A stretch of DNA of 64,000 nt from Puniceibacterium confluentis (GTDB lineage Bacteria; Pseudomonadota; Alphaproteobacteria; Rhodobacterales; Rhodobacteraceae): assembly GCF_007923445.1 (NCBI RefSeq), contig NZ_VOJI01000011.1, forward strand, positions 67,295-131,294. Direction: 5' to 3'. The notes under the pieces were generated by a model. It did not search any database. It had not been told where the DNA came from and was given only the letters and a program-made list of their open reading frames with translations. Both the position numbers and the translations under genes were made by a program. This document shows, in pieces, positions 46,434 through 55,374 of the stretch; position 1 is the first letter of the stretch; every line of letters begins with the position of its first letter.

Positions 46434-48071
46434 TCAGGCGCGACCCAGCAGTTCCGCGCCGCCGCCCAGGGCCGGCCCGGCGGTGGGGTCGGCTTCGCCT
46501 TCGGCCAGATCGCCCACCAGGGTTTCGGTGGTCAGGATCAGCACGGCGACCGAGGTGGCGTTGACCAGCGCGCTCGCCGTCACCCGCGCCGGGTCGATGA
46601 TGCCGGCCTCGTACATGTCGCGGAATTCGCCGACCGAGGCGTCAAAGCCGTGCCCGTCGGGGGCCGAGATCACCGTGGCCACGACGGCGGTGGCATCAGC
46701 CCCGGCGTTGCTGGCGATGCGTTCCACCGGCCGGGTCAGGACCGAGCGGACCAGTTCGACTCCGCGCAGCACATCGCCCTGGTTCGAGGACACCAGATCG
46801 TCGAGGATCGGCCCGATCTGCGCCAGGGCAGTGCCGCCGCCCGCCAACACACCGTCTTCGGCGGCGGCGCGCACCGCGCACAGCGAATCCTCGATCAGCT
46901 GGATCTTGCGTTTCTGTTCGACCGGGGTGAAGCCGCCGGCATAGATCACCGCCGTGCCGCCCGAGAGTTTCGAGAGCCGGTCGCGCAGCTTGTCCTGCTC
47001 GATGTTCGGCGGGGCGACGTCGTGCTGGCGCTGGACCTGATCGCGGCGCGCCTTGATGTGCGCCGGGTCACCTTCGCCGCGGATGATGCTGGTGAAACTG
47101 GAGGTGACCTTGACCTTGTGGGCGCCGCCCAGTTGCGCGAGCGTCACGTTCTCGATCTTGCGGCCCAGATCCCGCGCGATCACTTCGCCGCCGGTCAGAA
47201 TCGCGAGGTCGTCCATCATCTGGGTCCGCCACTGGCCGTATTCGGGCGGGTGAACGATCAGGTACTTGCCGGCCCCGCCACCGTTCATCAGCGACACCAC
47301 CACGTCCGGGGCGATTTCTTCGGCGATGATCAGCAGCGGGCGGCCTTCCTGGTCGGCAAGCGTGCGGGCGGTCTGCAGCAGATCGGGGTGCGGGATCTTC
47401 TGGTCGGTGAGCAGGATCAGCGGATTGTCCAGCACCGCTTCCATCGCCTCGCGGTCGGTGACCATGTGATGCGAGATATAGCCGCGATCAAAGGACATGC
47501 CCTCGACCACCTCCAGCGTGGTGTCGATTGTGACCGAGAAATCGGCGCTGATCACGCCCTCCTTGCCGACGCGGCGAAAGGCCTGCGCCACAAGCGCGCC
47601 CAGTTCGCTGTCGGTGGCCGAGACCCGCGCCACCGCCTCGAGGTATTCGGGGTGGTCGTCACACGAGCGGGCGGTGGCGTTCAGCCCCGAAACGATCTTG
47701 TCCACCGCAAGTTCGATGCCCTTGCACAGGTCGACCGGCTTCACGCCTTCCTCGGTGATCTTGACGCCGCGCTGGATCAGCGCATTGGCGAGAACGATGG
47801 CGGTGGTGGTGCCGTCGCCGGCCACTTCGTTGGTCTGCATCGACACTTCGCGCACCACCTGAGCGCCCATGTTCTCAAACCGGTCAGGCAGTTCGATCTC
47901 GGAAGCGATCGACACCCCGTCACGGGTCACCAGCGGCGTGCCGACCGGACGGTCGATCATGGCGTTCAGCCCCTTGGGCCCCAGCGTCGGTTCGACCGCG
48001 GCGGCCAGCTTCAGGACGCCGGAGGCCAGCGCGCGCCGCGCGGTGCCGTTGTGAATGATGAGTTTGGCCAT
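46434..48071 (-). CDS. Divergent GroEL-like chaperonin (MimG type)
   Basis: The product has 545 residues. ATP residues are kept: TRDGVSIASE (Asp52 equivalent), AGDGTTTA (Asp87) and LIEDSL (Asp398). The apical region that binds substrate and GroES differs: the usual YLSPYF is YISHHM, and helix I has MNGGGAGK with two residues missing. The C-terminal GGM tail is absent. In mycobacteria a similar operon-encoded chaperonin is required to fold the hydroxylase. No groES lies nearby. It probably serves only the monooxygenase here. Confidence 0.9.
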   Translation of the reverse strand: MAKLIIHNGTARRALASGVLKLAAAVEPTLGPKGLNAMIDRPVGTPLVTRDGVSIASEIELPDRFENMGAQVVREVSMQTNEVAGDGTTTAIVLANALIQRGVKITEEGVKPVDLCKGIELAVDKIVSGLNATARSCDDHPEYLEAVARVSATDSELGALVAQAFRRVGKEGVISADFSVTIDTTLEVVEGMSFDRGYISHHMVTDREAMEAVLDNPLILLTDQKIPHPDLLQTARTLADQEGRPLLIIAEEIAPDVVVSLMNGGGAGKYLIVHPPEYGQWRTQMMDDLAILTGGEVIARDLGRKIENVTLAQLGGAHKVKVTSSFTSIIRGEGDPAHIKARRDQVQRQHDVAPPNIEQDKLRDRLSKLSGGTAVIYAGGFTPVEQKRKIQLIEDSLCAVRAAAEDGVLAGGGTALAQIGPILDDLVSSNQGDVLRGVELVRSVLTRPVERIASNAGADATAVVATVISAPDGHGFDASVGEFRDMYEAGIIDPARVTASALVNATSVAVLILTTETLVGDLAEGEADPTAGPALGGGAELLGRA

Positions 48072-48142
48072 AGTATTCTCCCTCCCGGGTCACGAAGGCC
48101 CGGGTCTCTTGTGTGAATGTGCTTTCGTGTCCGTGGCCGCGC

Positions 48143-48946
48143 CTAGCGGGTGGCACGGTCCTGCCGAGGCGGCACGCGGTTCTGGATGAAGTCGATCAGG
48201 GTCGGCCCGTCCGCGCCGATACGGACCTCTTTGTACCGCGTGGACTGAAGCCCGCGGCACAGCGCGCCGTTGAACTCCATGTTGATCCGCACGCCCCGCA
48301 GCTTGGCGAGATAGTCGCGCAGTCCCGCGGTGGTGAGCCGCGCGCCGTCCCAGGTCACAAAGGCCGGATCCGCGGGCAGTCCCGCCAGCCCCTGCGCCAG
48401 CAGCAACGCGCGGTAGCGTGGCTTCTGCTTGCGCTCTTCCTCGCCCTGAAAGGCAATGCCGTCCAGGGTGCCAAGGGTCATGTCGACGATGTCCTGCGCC
48501 GAGTACCCCCAGGCTTCGAGCGCCAGAAGCAGCGTTTCCTGTCGCCGCACAAAGGCCTTTTCGAGGAATTTCATGCGGACGGCGTGCAGATCGTCGCCAT
48601 CGCAATAGGCCGCGAAGACTTCGGAAAAGGGCCGGTCGCTGTTGACACCGGCGTTGACCTTGTCGGCAAAGCAGTGATCGTTCAGCGTGACCTGCACCTG
48701 TTCCACCCAGGGCATCCGGCCAACGGCGATGCGGATGTCAAAGGCCATCAGGAAGGCAAAGTTCGGCGAACACCAGTAGGTCGGAAGCCGAAAATCGACT
48801 TCCACCCGTTTTCTGTCGGGAAAGACCGCGATCCTCTCGACAAAGCCCATGTCGGTCACGGGTTCGTCGAGTTCGGGGTCGGTGACCTGTTCGAGGCAGT
48901 CCCAGACATCGGCCTCGAGTTCGGTTTTCTGAAACTCCAGAAACAT
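48143..48946 (-). CDS. DUF59/MIP18-type iron-sulfur assembly-like protein of the monooxygenase operon
   Basis: The product has 267 residues from ATG 48946, chosen because the previous stop is 4 bases away. The N-terminal DUF59 domain (DVWDCLEQVTDPELDEPVTD) is followed by RLPTYWCSPNF with the conserved Cys. The C-terminal half (about 110-267) has no recognised domain. Such genes accompany Mim/Prm operons and may help metal loading of the di-iron enzyme; this is inferred. Confidence 0.8.
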   Translation of the reverse strand: MFLEFQKTELEADVWDCLEQVTDPELDEPVTDMGFVERIAVFPDRKRVEVDFRLPTYWCSPNFAFLMAFDIRIAVGRMPWVEQVQVTLNDHCFADKVNAGVNSDRPFSEVFAAYCDGDDLHAVRMKFLEKAFVRRQETLLLALEAWGYSAQDIVDMTLGTLDGIAFQGEEERKQKPRYRALLLAQGLAGLPADPAFVTWDGARLTTAGLRDYLAKLRGVRINMEFNGALCRGLQSTRYKEVRIGADGPTLIDFIQNRVPPRQDRATR

Positions 48947-48950
48947 CGGA

Positions 48951-49976
48951 CTATTCCGCCGCGATCTGGACGGGCGCAGCGCCAAGCTCGGCCTTCTTGG
49001 CCGCGACGTCGATGTTGTAGAGTTTGGCGGCGTTCAGACCCAGGATCTTTTCCTTGATCTCGTCCGTCAGCTGCACACCGCCGCGCTCGGCCGAGATATC
49101 CTCGGGGATCTGATAGTTCCAGAACTGGTCCACCAGCCAGCCCGGCGTCCAGATTGCGTAATCCGAGCCGAACAGCAGCTTGTCCTCGCCAACCCACCAG
49201 AGCAGTTCGGCCATGACCTCGCCAAAGTAGCGGGGGCGCGAATGTACAAACGGCATCGCAACCGCAAGGCCGGCGTAGACGTTGGATTCCTGCGTGGCGA
49301 TCCAGCAGAAGTCGTCCAGACGGGGCAGGCCGCAGTGTTCGACGATCCAGTTCAGGTTCACAAAGTCGGTGGCCGCGTGGTCGACGTCATGCACGTCGAA
49401 GGCATCCTTGTTCAGCGGCCGGATCGTCGGGCCCTTGTGGACATGGATGTTGCGGATGCCGAGCTTTTCGCACAGTTCGAAGCATTTGTAGGCTTCGGGA
49501 TCGTTCAGCGCCCAGCCCTTGCTTTCGCCGTTCCATTCAGCGGTGTACATCTTGACGCCCTGAATGTTGAAAGTCTCCTTCATGTAGTGGATGTATTCCA
49601 GCGCCTTCTGGCCGTCCCGCGGATCGAAGGAGCCATTGACGATGAAACGCTCGGGGTGGCGCGACGCCATGTCGGTGCTGCGCTCGATGCTGGAAAAGCC
49701 GTCCTTGTAGAAATCGCGCAGATAGGTCGACTGGATGATCGCCATGTCATCCGGACCGTCGACAAAGAGGTCGCGATAGATGTCATCCGCGGAATATTTC
49801 TGGAACCGGCCCTTTTCCCAGAGATGCTCGGGCGGGCTCAGGTTGGTGTGGTAGGCGTAAAAGCAGTCGATGAACTGTTCGCCGTGCACGTTGGACTGGT
49901 TCTCGGGGCTCGCGTCCCAAAAATGGGTGTGCCCGTCGAGCACAAAGATTTCCTTGCCGTCCTTGGTGGTGTACAT
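48951..49976 (-). CDS. Amidohydrolase-family protein of the monooxygenase operon
   Basis: The 341-residue TIM-barrel metal enzyme of the amidohydrolase_2 group has GHTHFWDAS with the N-terminal HxH, the barrel His in NIHVHKGP and IVEHCGLP, and the metal Asp in LLFGSDYAIWTP. Homologues always follow mimABCD in mycobacteria, but the reaction is unknown. A lactonase or a decarboxylase-like step is possible. AAGGAG precedes the ATG. Confidence 0.85.
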   Translation of the reverse strand: MYTTKDGKEIFVLDGHTHFWDASPENQSNVHGEQFIDCFYAYHTNLSPPEHLWEKGRFQKYSADDIYRDLFVDGPDDMAIIQSTYLRDFYKDGFSSIERSTDMASRHPERFIVNGSFDPRDGQKALEYIHYMKETFNIQGVKMYTAEWNGESKGWALNDPEAYKCFELCEKLGIRNIHVHKGPTIRPLNKDAFDVHDVDHAATDFVNLNWIVEHCGLPRLDDFCWIATQESNVYAGLAVAMPFVHSRPRYFGEVMAELLWWVGEDKLLFGSDYAIWTPGWLVDQFWNYQIPEDISAERGGVQLTDEIKEKILGLNAAKLYNIDVAAKKAELGAAPVQIAAE

Positions 49977-50019
49977 GTTGCAGCTCCTTGTCGGGATTTT
50001 GTTTTTTGGAAGAAAGACT

Positions 50020-50050
50020 GCAAACCCGGCCGGGAGGAGACCGGGCTTGC
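50020..50050 (-). terminator. Attenuator-like hairpin between coupling protein and amidohydrolase genes
   Basis: On the minus strand GCAAGCCCGG pairs with CCGGGTTTGC (one G-U pair) and is followed by a T-rich stretch (TCTTTCTT). It lies in the 86-base gap and could lower expression of the four downstream genes relative to the hydroxylase components. Confidence 0.55.
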
Positions 50051-50062
50051 AGGAGGTCGGCG

Positions 50063-50434
50063 TTATTCGATGTATTCGAAAACGTCGTCCATATTGCCGA
50101 ACAGGATGATGGTGTTCTCATCCACCCGAACCATCCGCCCGTAGTGGGTCGAGGTGTTCACCTCGAAGGTCTCGGCCGTCATGTCACGGCCCAGGTATTC
50201 GCTGATCTCGTCCATCTTGAAGACCAGCTTGCCCTCGCCGTCGACCCGGATCGTGGCCGGGTTGTGGGTCACGGTGACGGCGGGATCCTGATCCATGAAT
50301 TCGGCGATTGCGCGGGCTTCGACCGAGTCATTCATGGTCACACCGCACTGGTGTGAAATGGTCTGATCAAAGGTGATGTCCTTCATCGCCTTGAAAATAT
50401 TGCTCTTGGACGCGTCGCGTGCAGTACTCGACAT
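50063..50434 (-). CDS. mimD: Monooxygenase coupling/effector protein (MmoB/DmpM family)
   Basis: The 123-residue soluble protein has the effector fold (CGVTMNDSVEARAIAEFM, then ISEYLGRDMTAETFEVN). It binds the hydroxylase near the di-iron site and tunes oxygen activation without a cofactor. It is the fourth component of a group V-like soluble di-iron monooxygenase. Confidence 0.9.
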   Translation of the reverse strand: MSSTARDASKSNIFKAMKDITFDQTISHQCGVTMNDSVEARAIAEFMDQDPAVTVTHNPATIRVDGEGKLVFKMDEISEYLGRDMTAETFEVNTSTHYGRMVRVDENTIILFGNMDDVFEYIE

Positions 50435-50466
50435 GTGCGTTACTCCTTGGGGTTGGCGGCTGAAGG

Positions 50467-51531
50467 TTAGAGGCTGAGACCGAGTTCCGAGAGGATCTGC
50501 CCGACGCGTTCCTGCGACACGGCCTTGACGTCGTGGAACGACACCGGCTTGGAATGCGGCTGCGACCAGATCGGCTGCAACGCCAGGGCGGCCTTTTCAG
50601 CCAGAGCACCGTGCTTCTGTGCCCAGGACTGGAACAGCGCCTTGTTGTGCGCGCCGTGCTGCGCGTCATTCACCAGCAGATACATCAGGTCGATCGTGTT
50701 CGCGAGATTGCGCTCGTAGTCCGCCTCGGCGGCCGAGATCACCGGCGGGGTGATGAAATCGTTGTTGGCCGCCGCCGCCTGCATCAGGAAGCCCGAGCGG
50801 AACAGTTCGCCCACCATCGGTTCAAAGATGATGTTGGTGGCGAAATACTGCTCCAGATAATCCTCCGAACCCATGATGGTTTCGATGGCTTCGCGTGTCG
50901 GCTGCCAGATCGGATCTTCCAGCCAGCACTTTTTGCCCAGATCATCGTCCCAGCCGTCGATATCCATGCCGATTTCTGCGAGATACAGCGTGATGTCCTG
51001 GGTCAGGCGCATCTTGTAGGACGAGTTGGTCAACGTCGCGTTGTTGATCATCTGGGTGTAGCCGTAGCGCTGCGCCTGCATCATCGAGGTGCCGAGGCCG
51101 AATTCGGCATGTTTCCACGCACCCAGATGGGACTGCAGGATGCGGTTCCAGGTCTTGTCAAAGGCGGCATGGGCACCGGCCTTGCGGGCGTTGGAGATCA
51201 CCGCCTGCACCATCGACACGATCTTGGACTGGCGCTGATAGTGGGTCCGCTCCCACTCCTGATCCGGCGCGCGGAAGGCATGCCAGTTCGAGCTCAGCGC
51301 GGCGGTGTTGTCCTTGACATAGGCGCCGCCGCCCTTGCCGCCCTCGAACTCGATGATCCAGTTCTGGATCAGATAGCGTTCGGGGTCGGGCTGGACGTCG
51401 ACCGTGACATCCTCGTAATGCGTGGCGCGTTTTCCGCGCGGTTCAAAGTAGTTGTATTTGCGGCTTTTGGACCCCACGAACTGTGCGGCGCCTGCGGCAC
51501 CCGATCCGACGGAACTTGATGTAGCTACCAT
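50467..51531 (-). CDS. mimC: Di-iron monooxygenase hydroxylase beta subunit
   Basis: The 354-residue protein has the ferritin-like fold of hydroxylase small subunits (RYLIQNWIIEFEGGKGGG; later GYTQMINNATLTNSSYKMR and YFATNIIFEPMVGELFRSG) but no iron ligands, as is normal. It pairs with the alpha subunit to form the alpha2beta2 core. It lies between reductase and coupling-protein genes in the usual order. Confidence 0.9.
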   Translation of the reverse strand: MVATSSSVGSGAAGAAQFVGSKSRKYNYFEPRGKRATHYEDVTVDVQPDPERYLIQNWIIEFEGGKGGGAYVKDNTAALSSNWHAFRAPDQEWERTHYQRQSKIVSMVQAVISNARKAGAHAAFDKTWNRILQSHLGAWKHAEFGLGTSMMQAQRYGYTQMINNATLTNSSYKMRLTQDITLYLAEIGMDIDGWDDDLGKKCWLEDPIWQPTREAIETIMGSEDYLEQYFATNIIFEPMVGELFRSGFLMQAAAANNDFITPPVISAAEADYERNLANTIDLMYLLVNDAQHGAHNKALFQSWAQKHGALAEKAALALQPIWSQPHSKPVSFHDVKAVSQERVGQILSELGLSL

Positions 51532-51581
51532 TGTAGCCTCCCTTGGTTGGTTGTTGTCACGTGACGAGCGATCAACCCAAA

Positions 51582-52640
51582 TCAGTGAGTTGATGAACCG
51601 GACGTCGGCGTGAACTTGTCGAAGAAAATACGTTCGGATTCGAAGCCGTTCATGAACAGCACCGGTGTCAGGGCGTCGATCATCGGCGGGGGACCGCAGG
51701 CATAGATGTCGCCTTCGCCATCCGCGTTCATCGCCTTGAGCCGCCGGTCCACGGTTTCATGCACAAAGCCGCGCTCGCCCGTCCAACTGGCATCGTCCTC
51801 GGCATGGCTCAGCACCGGGATGAATTCGACGGTGGGATAGGCCCTGGTCAGTGCGTCGATTTCGTCCAGCTTGAACAGGTCGCTCTGCGCGCGCGCGCCA
51901 TAGAAGAACAGGATCGGGCGATCCTCGGCGCTGGTGATCTGATCGTGCAGGATCGACCAGACCGGCGACATGCCGGATCCGGCCCCCACCAGCACTACGG
52001 GTCCTTGTCGCTCTTCCCGTCGGAAGCACATTCCGAAGGGGCCGCTGACCTTGACGGTGGCGCCTTTCCTGATCCCGCCGGAGTCGAGCTCGTTGGAGAA
52101 CCGTCCGTCGGGGTATTTCTTGATGATGAAAGAGAGCTTTTGGCCTTCGCTCGGCGGATTTGCCATGGAGAACGAGCGTGTAATCTCCTCCCCCGCTTCG
52201 GTGGTGACGGTGATGTCGACATATTGGCCCGCCCAAAATTTGAGCGGTGTGTCAATTTCGATCTCAACACCGCGGATGTCGTGGGTCAGCTTCTGGAAAT
52301 CGGTGATCTGGCCGGTGAATTCCTTGACCGGGATGGATTTCGACATGAGCTCTTCGTCAAAGTTCAGAAGCTCCAGTTCGACATCGCTGTAGGCCACGGC
52401 GCGGCACATCAGGATATGGCCGCTCTCGCGCTCAAAGTCATTCAACGCGAAGGTCGAATACTTCAGCATGTCCGTTTCGCCGTCGAGCTGCACGCATTTG
52501 CAGGCGGAACATTGGCCGACCTTGCACCCGTGTGGCAGCGGGATGCCCTGCCGGAACGCTGCATCAAGGATGGTCTCTTCTTCTTCCACCTCGAATTCGA
52601 CACCAACCGGTTCCAGGCGAACGGTGTACACTTCACTCAT
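51582..52640 (-). CDS. mimB: Monooxygenase reductase (2Fe-2S, FAD, NADH)
   Basis: The 352-residue protein has an N-terminal plant-type ferredoxin domain (Cys39, Cys44, Cys47, Cys79) followed by an FAD domain (ITRSFSMANPP) and an NADH domain (GPVVLVGAGSGMSPVWSIL is its start). It moves electrons from NADH to the hydroxylase. The gene lies between alpha and beta subunits, as in mim/prm operons. Confidence 0.93.
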   Translation of the reverse strand: MSEVYTVRLEPVGVEFEVEEEETILDAAFRQGIPLPHGCKVGQCSACKCVQLDGETDMLKYSTFALNDFERESGHILMCRAVAYSDVELELLNFDEELMSKSIPVKEFTGQITDFQKLTHDIRGVEIEIDTPLKFWAGQYVDITVTTEAGEEITRSFSMANPPSEGQKLSFIIKKYPDGRFSNELDSGGIRKGATVKVSGPFGMCFRREERQGPVVLVGAGSGMSPVWSILHDQITSAEDRPILFFYGARAQSDLFKLDEIDALTRAYPTVEFIPVLSHAEDDASWTGERGFVHETVDRRLKAMNADGEGDIYACGPPPMIDALTPVLFMNGFESERIFFDKFTPTSGSSTH

Positions 52641-52660
52641 TTCTCGAGTCTCCTGTGGCC

Positions 52661-52680
52661 CGAAGTCCTGACGGACTTCG
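52661..52680 (-). other. Intercistronic hairpin 1 after hydroxylase alpha gene
   Basis: CGAAGTCC and GGACTTCG form a perfect 8-base stem with a TGAC loop. It stands next to the second hairpin at 52698. Confidence 0.55.
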
Positions 52681-52697
52681 TGGAGGGATGCAGTGCA

Positions 52698-52720
52698 GAG
52701 GGGCCGACCCGCGGCCCCTC
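52698..52720 (-). other. Intercistronic hairpin 2 after hydroxylase alpha gene
   Basis: GAGGGGCCG and CGGCCCCTC form a perfect 9-base stem with a 5-base loop, 9 bases after the alpha-subunit stop codon. Together with hairpin 1 it may protect the upstream message 3' end. Confidence 0.6.
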
Positions 52721-52728
52721 CACATGGA

Positions 52729-54393
52729 TCAGTTGCAGGGATTGATGGTGAACCCGGCGCGGTAGTCGGCCAGATGGGCCGCGCGCTCGGAGTCGGACAT
52801 CGCGCGCAGGGCGTTCAGCGGCGAGCCAAGGATGTTGCCGCGGACGTCGTCGAGGGTCCACATGTCCTTGTTGTCAAAGCGCAGGTGCGGTTGCGGCACC
52901 AGAGTCTTGCCATCGTCGCGGACAAAGTTCAGGTCCTTGATCGCATCCGCGAGGTCCCAGCCGTCATACATGCTTTCCCATTCGCGCTTGCCCGAGAACT
53001 TGCCCATGGCCGGTGTCGGACGGCCCTGATATTCGTCCGAGAACGCTTCGACGGCGGTCCAGCGGTCAAGTTCATGCGCAAAGGTGTGCAGTTGACCGTC
53101 GATCTCGTCGACCACCATGTCCTCGCGGATGAGGCAGGGCACGAGGCACGACCAGCAGCGGTGCGGATAGACATAACCCGTCTCGCTGTTCATGGTGATG
53201 ACCTTCTGGCCCGGCACGCTGAGTTTGGCGTACCATTTCCAGTACTCACCGAACTCGGCGTACCAGCCCGGATACTTGTGCTCGAACCATTCGAAGTCCT
53301 TCTCGGTCTGGGCTTCGATCCGCCAGAAGTTCACCGGCCAGCCGACCGAGAAGAACTGGGCGACCTTGTGGACGTAGTTCTTTTCGGTGATCCGCTTCCA
53401 GGCTTCCTGCACGTCGTCGTGATGGATCTTCACGCCGTATTTCTCGAGCGGCAGCATGTAGGTCCGGTAGTAATCCTCAAAGATCCAGCGATGCCACATT
53501 TCCGCGTAGGATTCCTTGTCCTTGTCGCGGTTGGTGGTGCCGTATTCGATGAAGGTGCCGATGGCGGCATCGACGATGGCGTGGTTCTGCCAGAAGGCAT
53601 AGCGGATGTCGCGTTCCAGCAGCAGATGGTTGTCGGGCTCTTTCAGCGCGGCCATCAGCAGCGAGTGGCCGTTGCCGATGTGACGGCTTTCGTCCGATTG
53701 CACCGACAGGAACACCGTGGGCAGCGCATAGTCGCCGTTGCGCGCGGCTTCCGACGGCATCGCCACGAACAACGTGTTGGTAAAGGCAGTTTCCGCGACC
53801 ACGGTCAGGTACATGCAGGCGGCGGTCATGGTGTCGCCGGTGATGAAGCCTTCGCCGAACTGACGGCCGATGGTGGTGGCGTAACACTTGCCGAAAGCCT
53901 CTTCGGTGATGTCAAAACCAGCCGGGTCGATGTAGTTTTCCATGTACCACTTCTTCAGGTTCATCTGAATCGTGGAGTGGCGGAATTCGTCCACCATCTG
54001 CATGGTAAAGCCGGTGCGCAGATCCTCGCCCGGGGCCAGGCGGGCGACCATGGCCATCGACCGCGCAGCCGAGATTTCCGGAAAGGGGATGATCGCCAGG
54101 AAAAGCTTCATCCATTCGATCCAGCGCGGTTCCACGTTGCGGAACATGTCGCCCCGCAGCGCCGCATCCAGCGCGCCGTACACCCGGTTGTCCTTTTCCT
54201 CTTCCATCGGGAAGTAGGAGCGCAGCACCTGCTTCATCGGATCGCGCGGCGCCTTGGTGATCTTGTAGTCCGACGGATAGGTGCTGGCTTCCTGCACATA
54301 GGTCGGATTCCAGCCCAGATCCGAAATCTTCTTGGTGGCTTCGCCCACCGAGATTCCCCGTTGGGAGGTAATTTTATTTAGCGTTATTGCCAT
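52729..54393 (-). CDS. mimA: Soluble di-iron monooxygenase hydroxylase alpha subunit (propane/acetone/phenol type)
   Basis: The product has 554 residues from ATG 54393 behind AAGGAGG. The di-iron site is visible as two ExxH motifs, Glu136-Phe-Arg-His139 (DEFRH) and Glu235-Ser-Arg-His238 (DESRH), with a further Glu in VVAETAF. Overall sequence is of the PrmA/MimA group: it hydroxylates short alkanes, ketones or phenol with O2. It is the first gene of an eight-gene minus-strand operon. A -24/-12 promoter lies about 285 bases upstream. The exact substrate cannot be told from sequence. Confidence 0.93.
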   Translation of the reverse strand: MAITLNKITSQRGISVGEATKKISDLGWNPTYVQEASTYPSDYKITKAPRDPMKQVLRSYFPMEEEKDNRVYGALDAALRGDMFRNVEPRWIEWMKLFLAIIPFPEISAARSMAMVARLAPGEDLRTGFTMQMVDEFRHSTIQMNLKKWYMENYIDPAGFDITEEAFGKCYATTIGRQFGEGFITGDTMTAACMYLTVVAETAFTNTLFVAMPSEAARNGDYALPTVFLSVQSDESRHIGNGHSLLMAALKEPDNHLLLERDIRYAFWQNHAIVDAAIGTFIEYGTTNRDKDKESYAEMWHRWIFEDYYRTYMLPLEKYGVKIHHDDVQEAWKRITEKNYVHKVAQFFSVGWPVNFWRIEAQTEKDFEWFEHKYPGWYAEFGEYWKWYAKLSVPGQKVITMNSETGYVYPHRCWSCLVPCLIREDMVVDEIDGQLHTFAHELDRWTAVEAFSDEYQGRPTPAMGKFSGKREWESMYDGWDLADAIKDLNFVRDDGKTLVPQPHLRFDNKDMWTLDDVRGNILGSPLNALRAMSDSERAAHLADYRAGFTINPCN

Positions 54394-54676
54394 GCCATGA
54401 GCCTCCTTCAGCTCTGACCGATCAAACGGTCTTGTTGGAGGCAGCGAATGCTGCCGGGTGTTCGGTCCGGGTTGCGGCGTCACGCCCGTCGGGCATGCTG
54501 CCGGTTCTGCGACCGATCGGTTCACGGCAAAGGTTTAAGATATGGAGTCCTCCGGCGGCGGTTGCGTCGGCCCATCGGGCGGACCTCTTCCGTCGTGTTT
54601 GCCGGTCTTCTCCTCCCTGTTCCTTCGTTCTTGGTGGTCCCCGTTGTCCGGGAACGCGGCGTTATGACTGGGGAGT
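54394..54676 (-). other. Long 5' leader of the monooxygenase operon
   Basis: About 280 bases between the candidate -12 element and the start codon carry no supported ORF. The AAGGAGG ribosome site is at 54402-54409. Confidence 0.5.
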
Positions 54677-54692
54677 TGTAAGAACCGTGCCA
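54677..54692 (-). promoter_or_regulatory. Candidate sigma-54 (-24/-12) promoter of the monooxygenase operon
   Basis: Read on the minus strand, TGGCACG-GTTC-TTACA differs from the consensus TGGCACG-N4-TTGCA at one position (G to A). The spacing is exact. The operon regulator is a sigma-54 activator, which supports it. Confidence 0.7.
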
Positions 54693-54708
54693 GATTGGTC
54701 GGCACGGT
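54684..54708. repeat. Perfect inverted repeat ACCGTGCC-N9-GGCACGGT over the -24 element
   Basis: Eight-base arms separated by 9 bases; one arm contains the -24 element of the candidate sigma-54 promoter. It may be a binding site of a repressor or simply a symmetric promoter. Confidence 0.6.
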
Positions 54709-55374
54709 CGTAAATTCTGGATATTTTTGTGATGGGATGGGTGTAACTAATTGAAAGAAATATTTTTATTTCGATGAGATTTTTACCGCAGCCCACCTGG
54801 GCAGGGGGCAGGCTGGCAAAGGGCGCAGTGGTGCGGACACTGCGGGGCGTATCGTTTCTTTACGAATGTTACGTTCACCGGACAGAGTTACACCCGCTGT
54901 TACAGCACCGCCCCGGCAGACGCGGCCCCCTCGTGTACCGGGCCCGCCCGCCACCGGTCGCGCCGCACACATATTCTATGCAAGGAAAATTTCGCATCCG
55001 ACGGTGGGGACTGCTGGCGGCGGATTGCAATCGGTTCCGGCGATCGCATGGCCGGATCCCGGCGCAGTGCTGCAGCGCCGCATCCGGCGGGGTGATTCGC
55101 GCGCGCTGCCCCGGCAGGATCAGCTGGAAAAACGGCAGTGTAATGTTCTGAAACCATTGAGCTTTACACATCGTAACGAAGTGTAACGAACTGCCGGAAT
55201 CGGCCCGAAATAACTTGGAATGACCCGGGTTTTCGGACCTCAACTGCCTTTGTCACCGGGGCGGGCGGTGGTAATCTTGGGGTGGTCAGAGGGCAGAGAA
55301 AAGCCCGCATCTGGCATCAAAACTTTTGTATGCCAGCGCGTCGCGCGGCACGCCAAGCCACAAGCGAGCGCCCC
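54709..55374. promoter_or_regulatory. Non-coding upstream region with repeated TGTAAC/GTTACA sites
   Basis: This 666-base stretch holds no supported gene. TGTAAC or its complement occurs at 54742-54747, 54887-54892, 54899-54904 and 55182-55187, with near copies at 54867-54872 and 55172-55177. Such sites 50-500 bases before a sigma-54 promoter are typical of enhancer-like activator binding. The assignment to the AcoR-like protein is inference. Confidence 0.5.
55172..55190. repeat. Tandem GTAACGAA repeat with 10-base period
   Basis: GTAACGAA occurs at 55173-55180 and 55183-55190, exactly one helical turn apart. With TTACAC at 55164-55169, the second copy also forms TTACAC-N11-GTGTAA. Confidence 0.5.

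Noticed and set aside
51556-51565. Palindrome GTCACGTGAC between reductase and beta-subunit genes
   Set aside because: It is short, inside an operon and has no partner site.
54774-55243. Short open frames on both strands in the long gap
   Set aside because: No ribosome site, atypical composition and overlap with repeated regulatory motifs.
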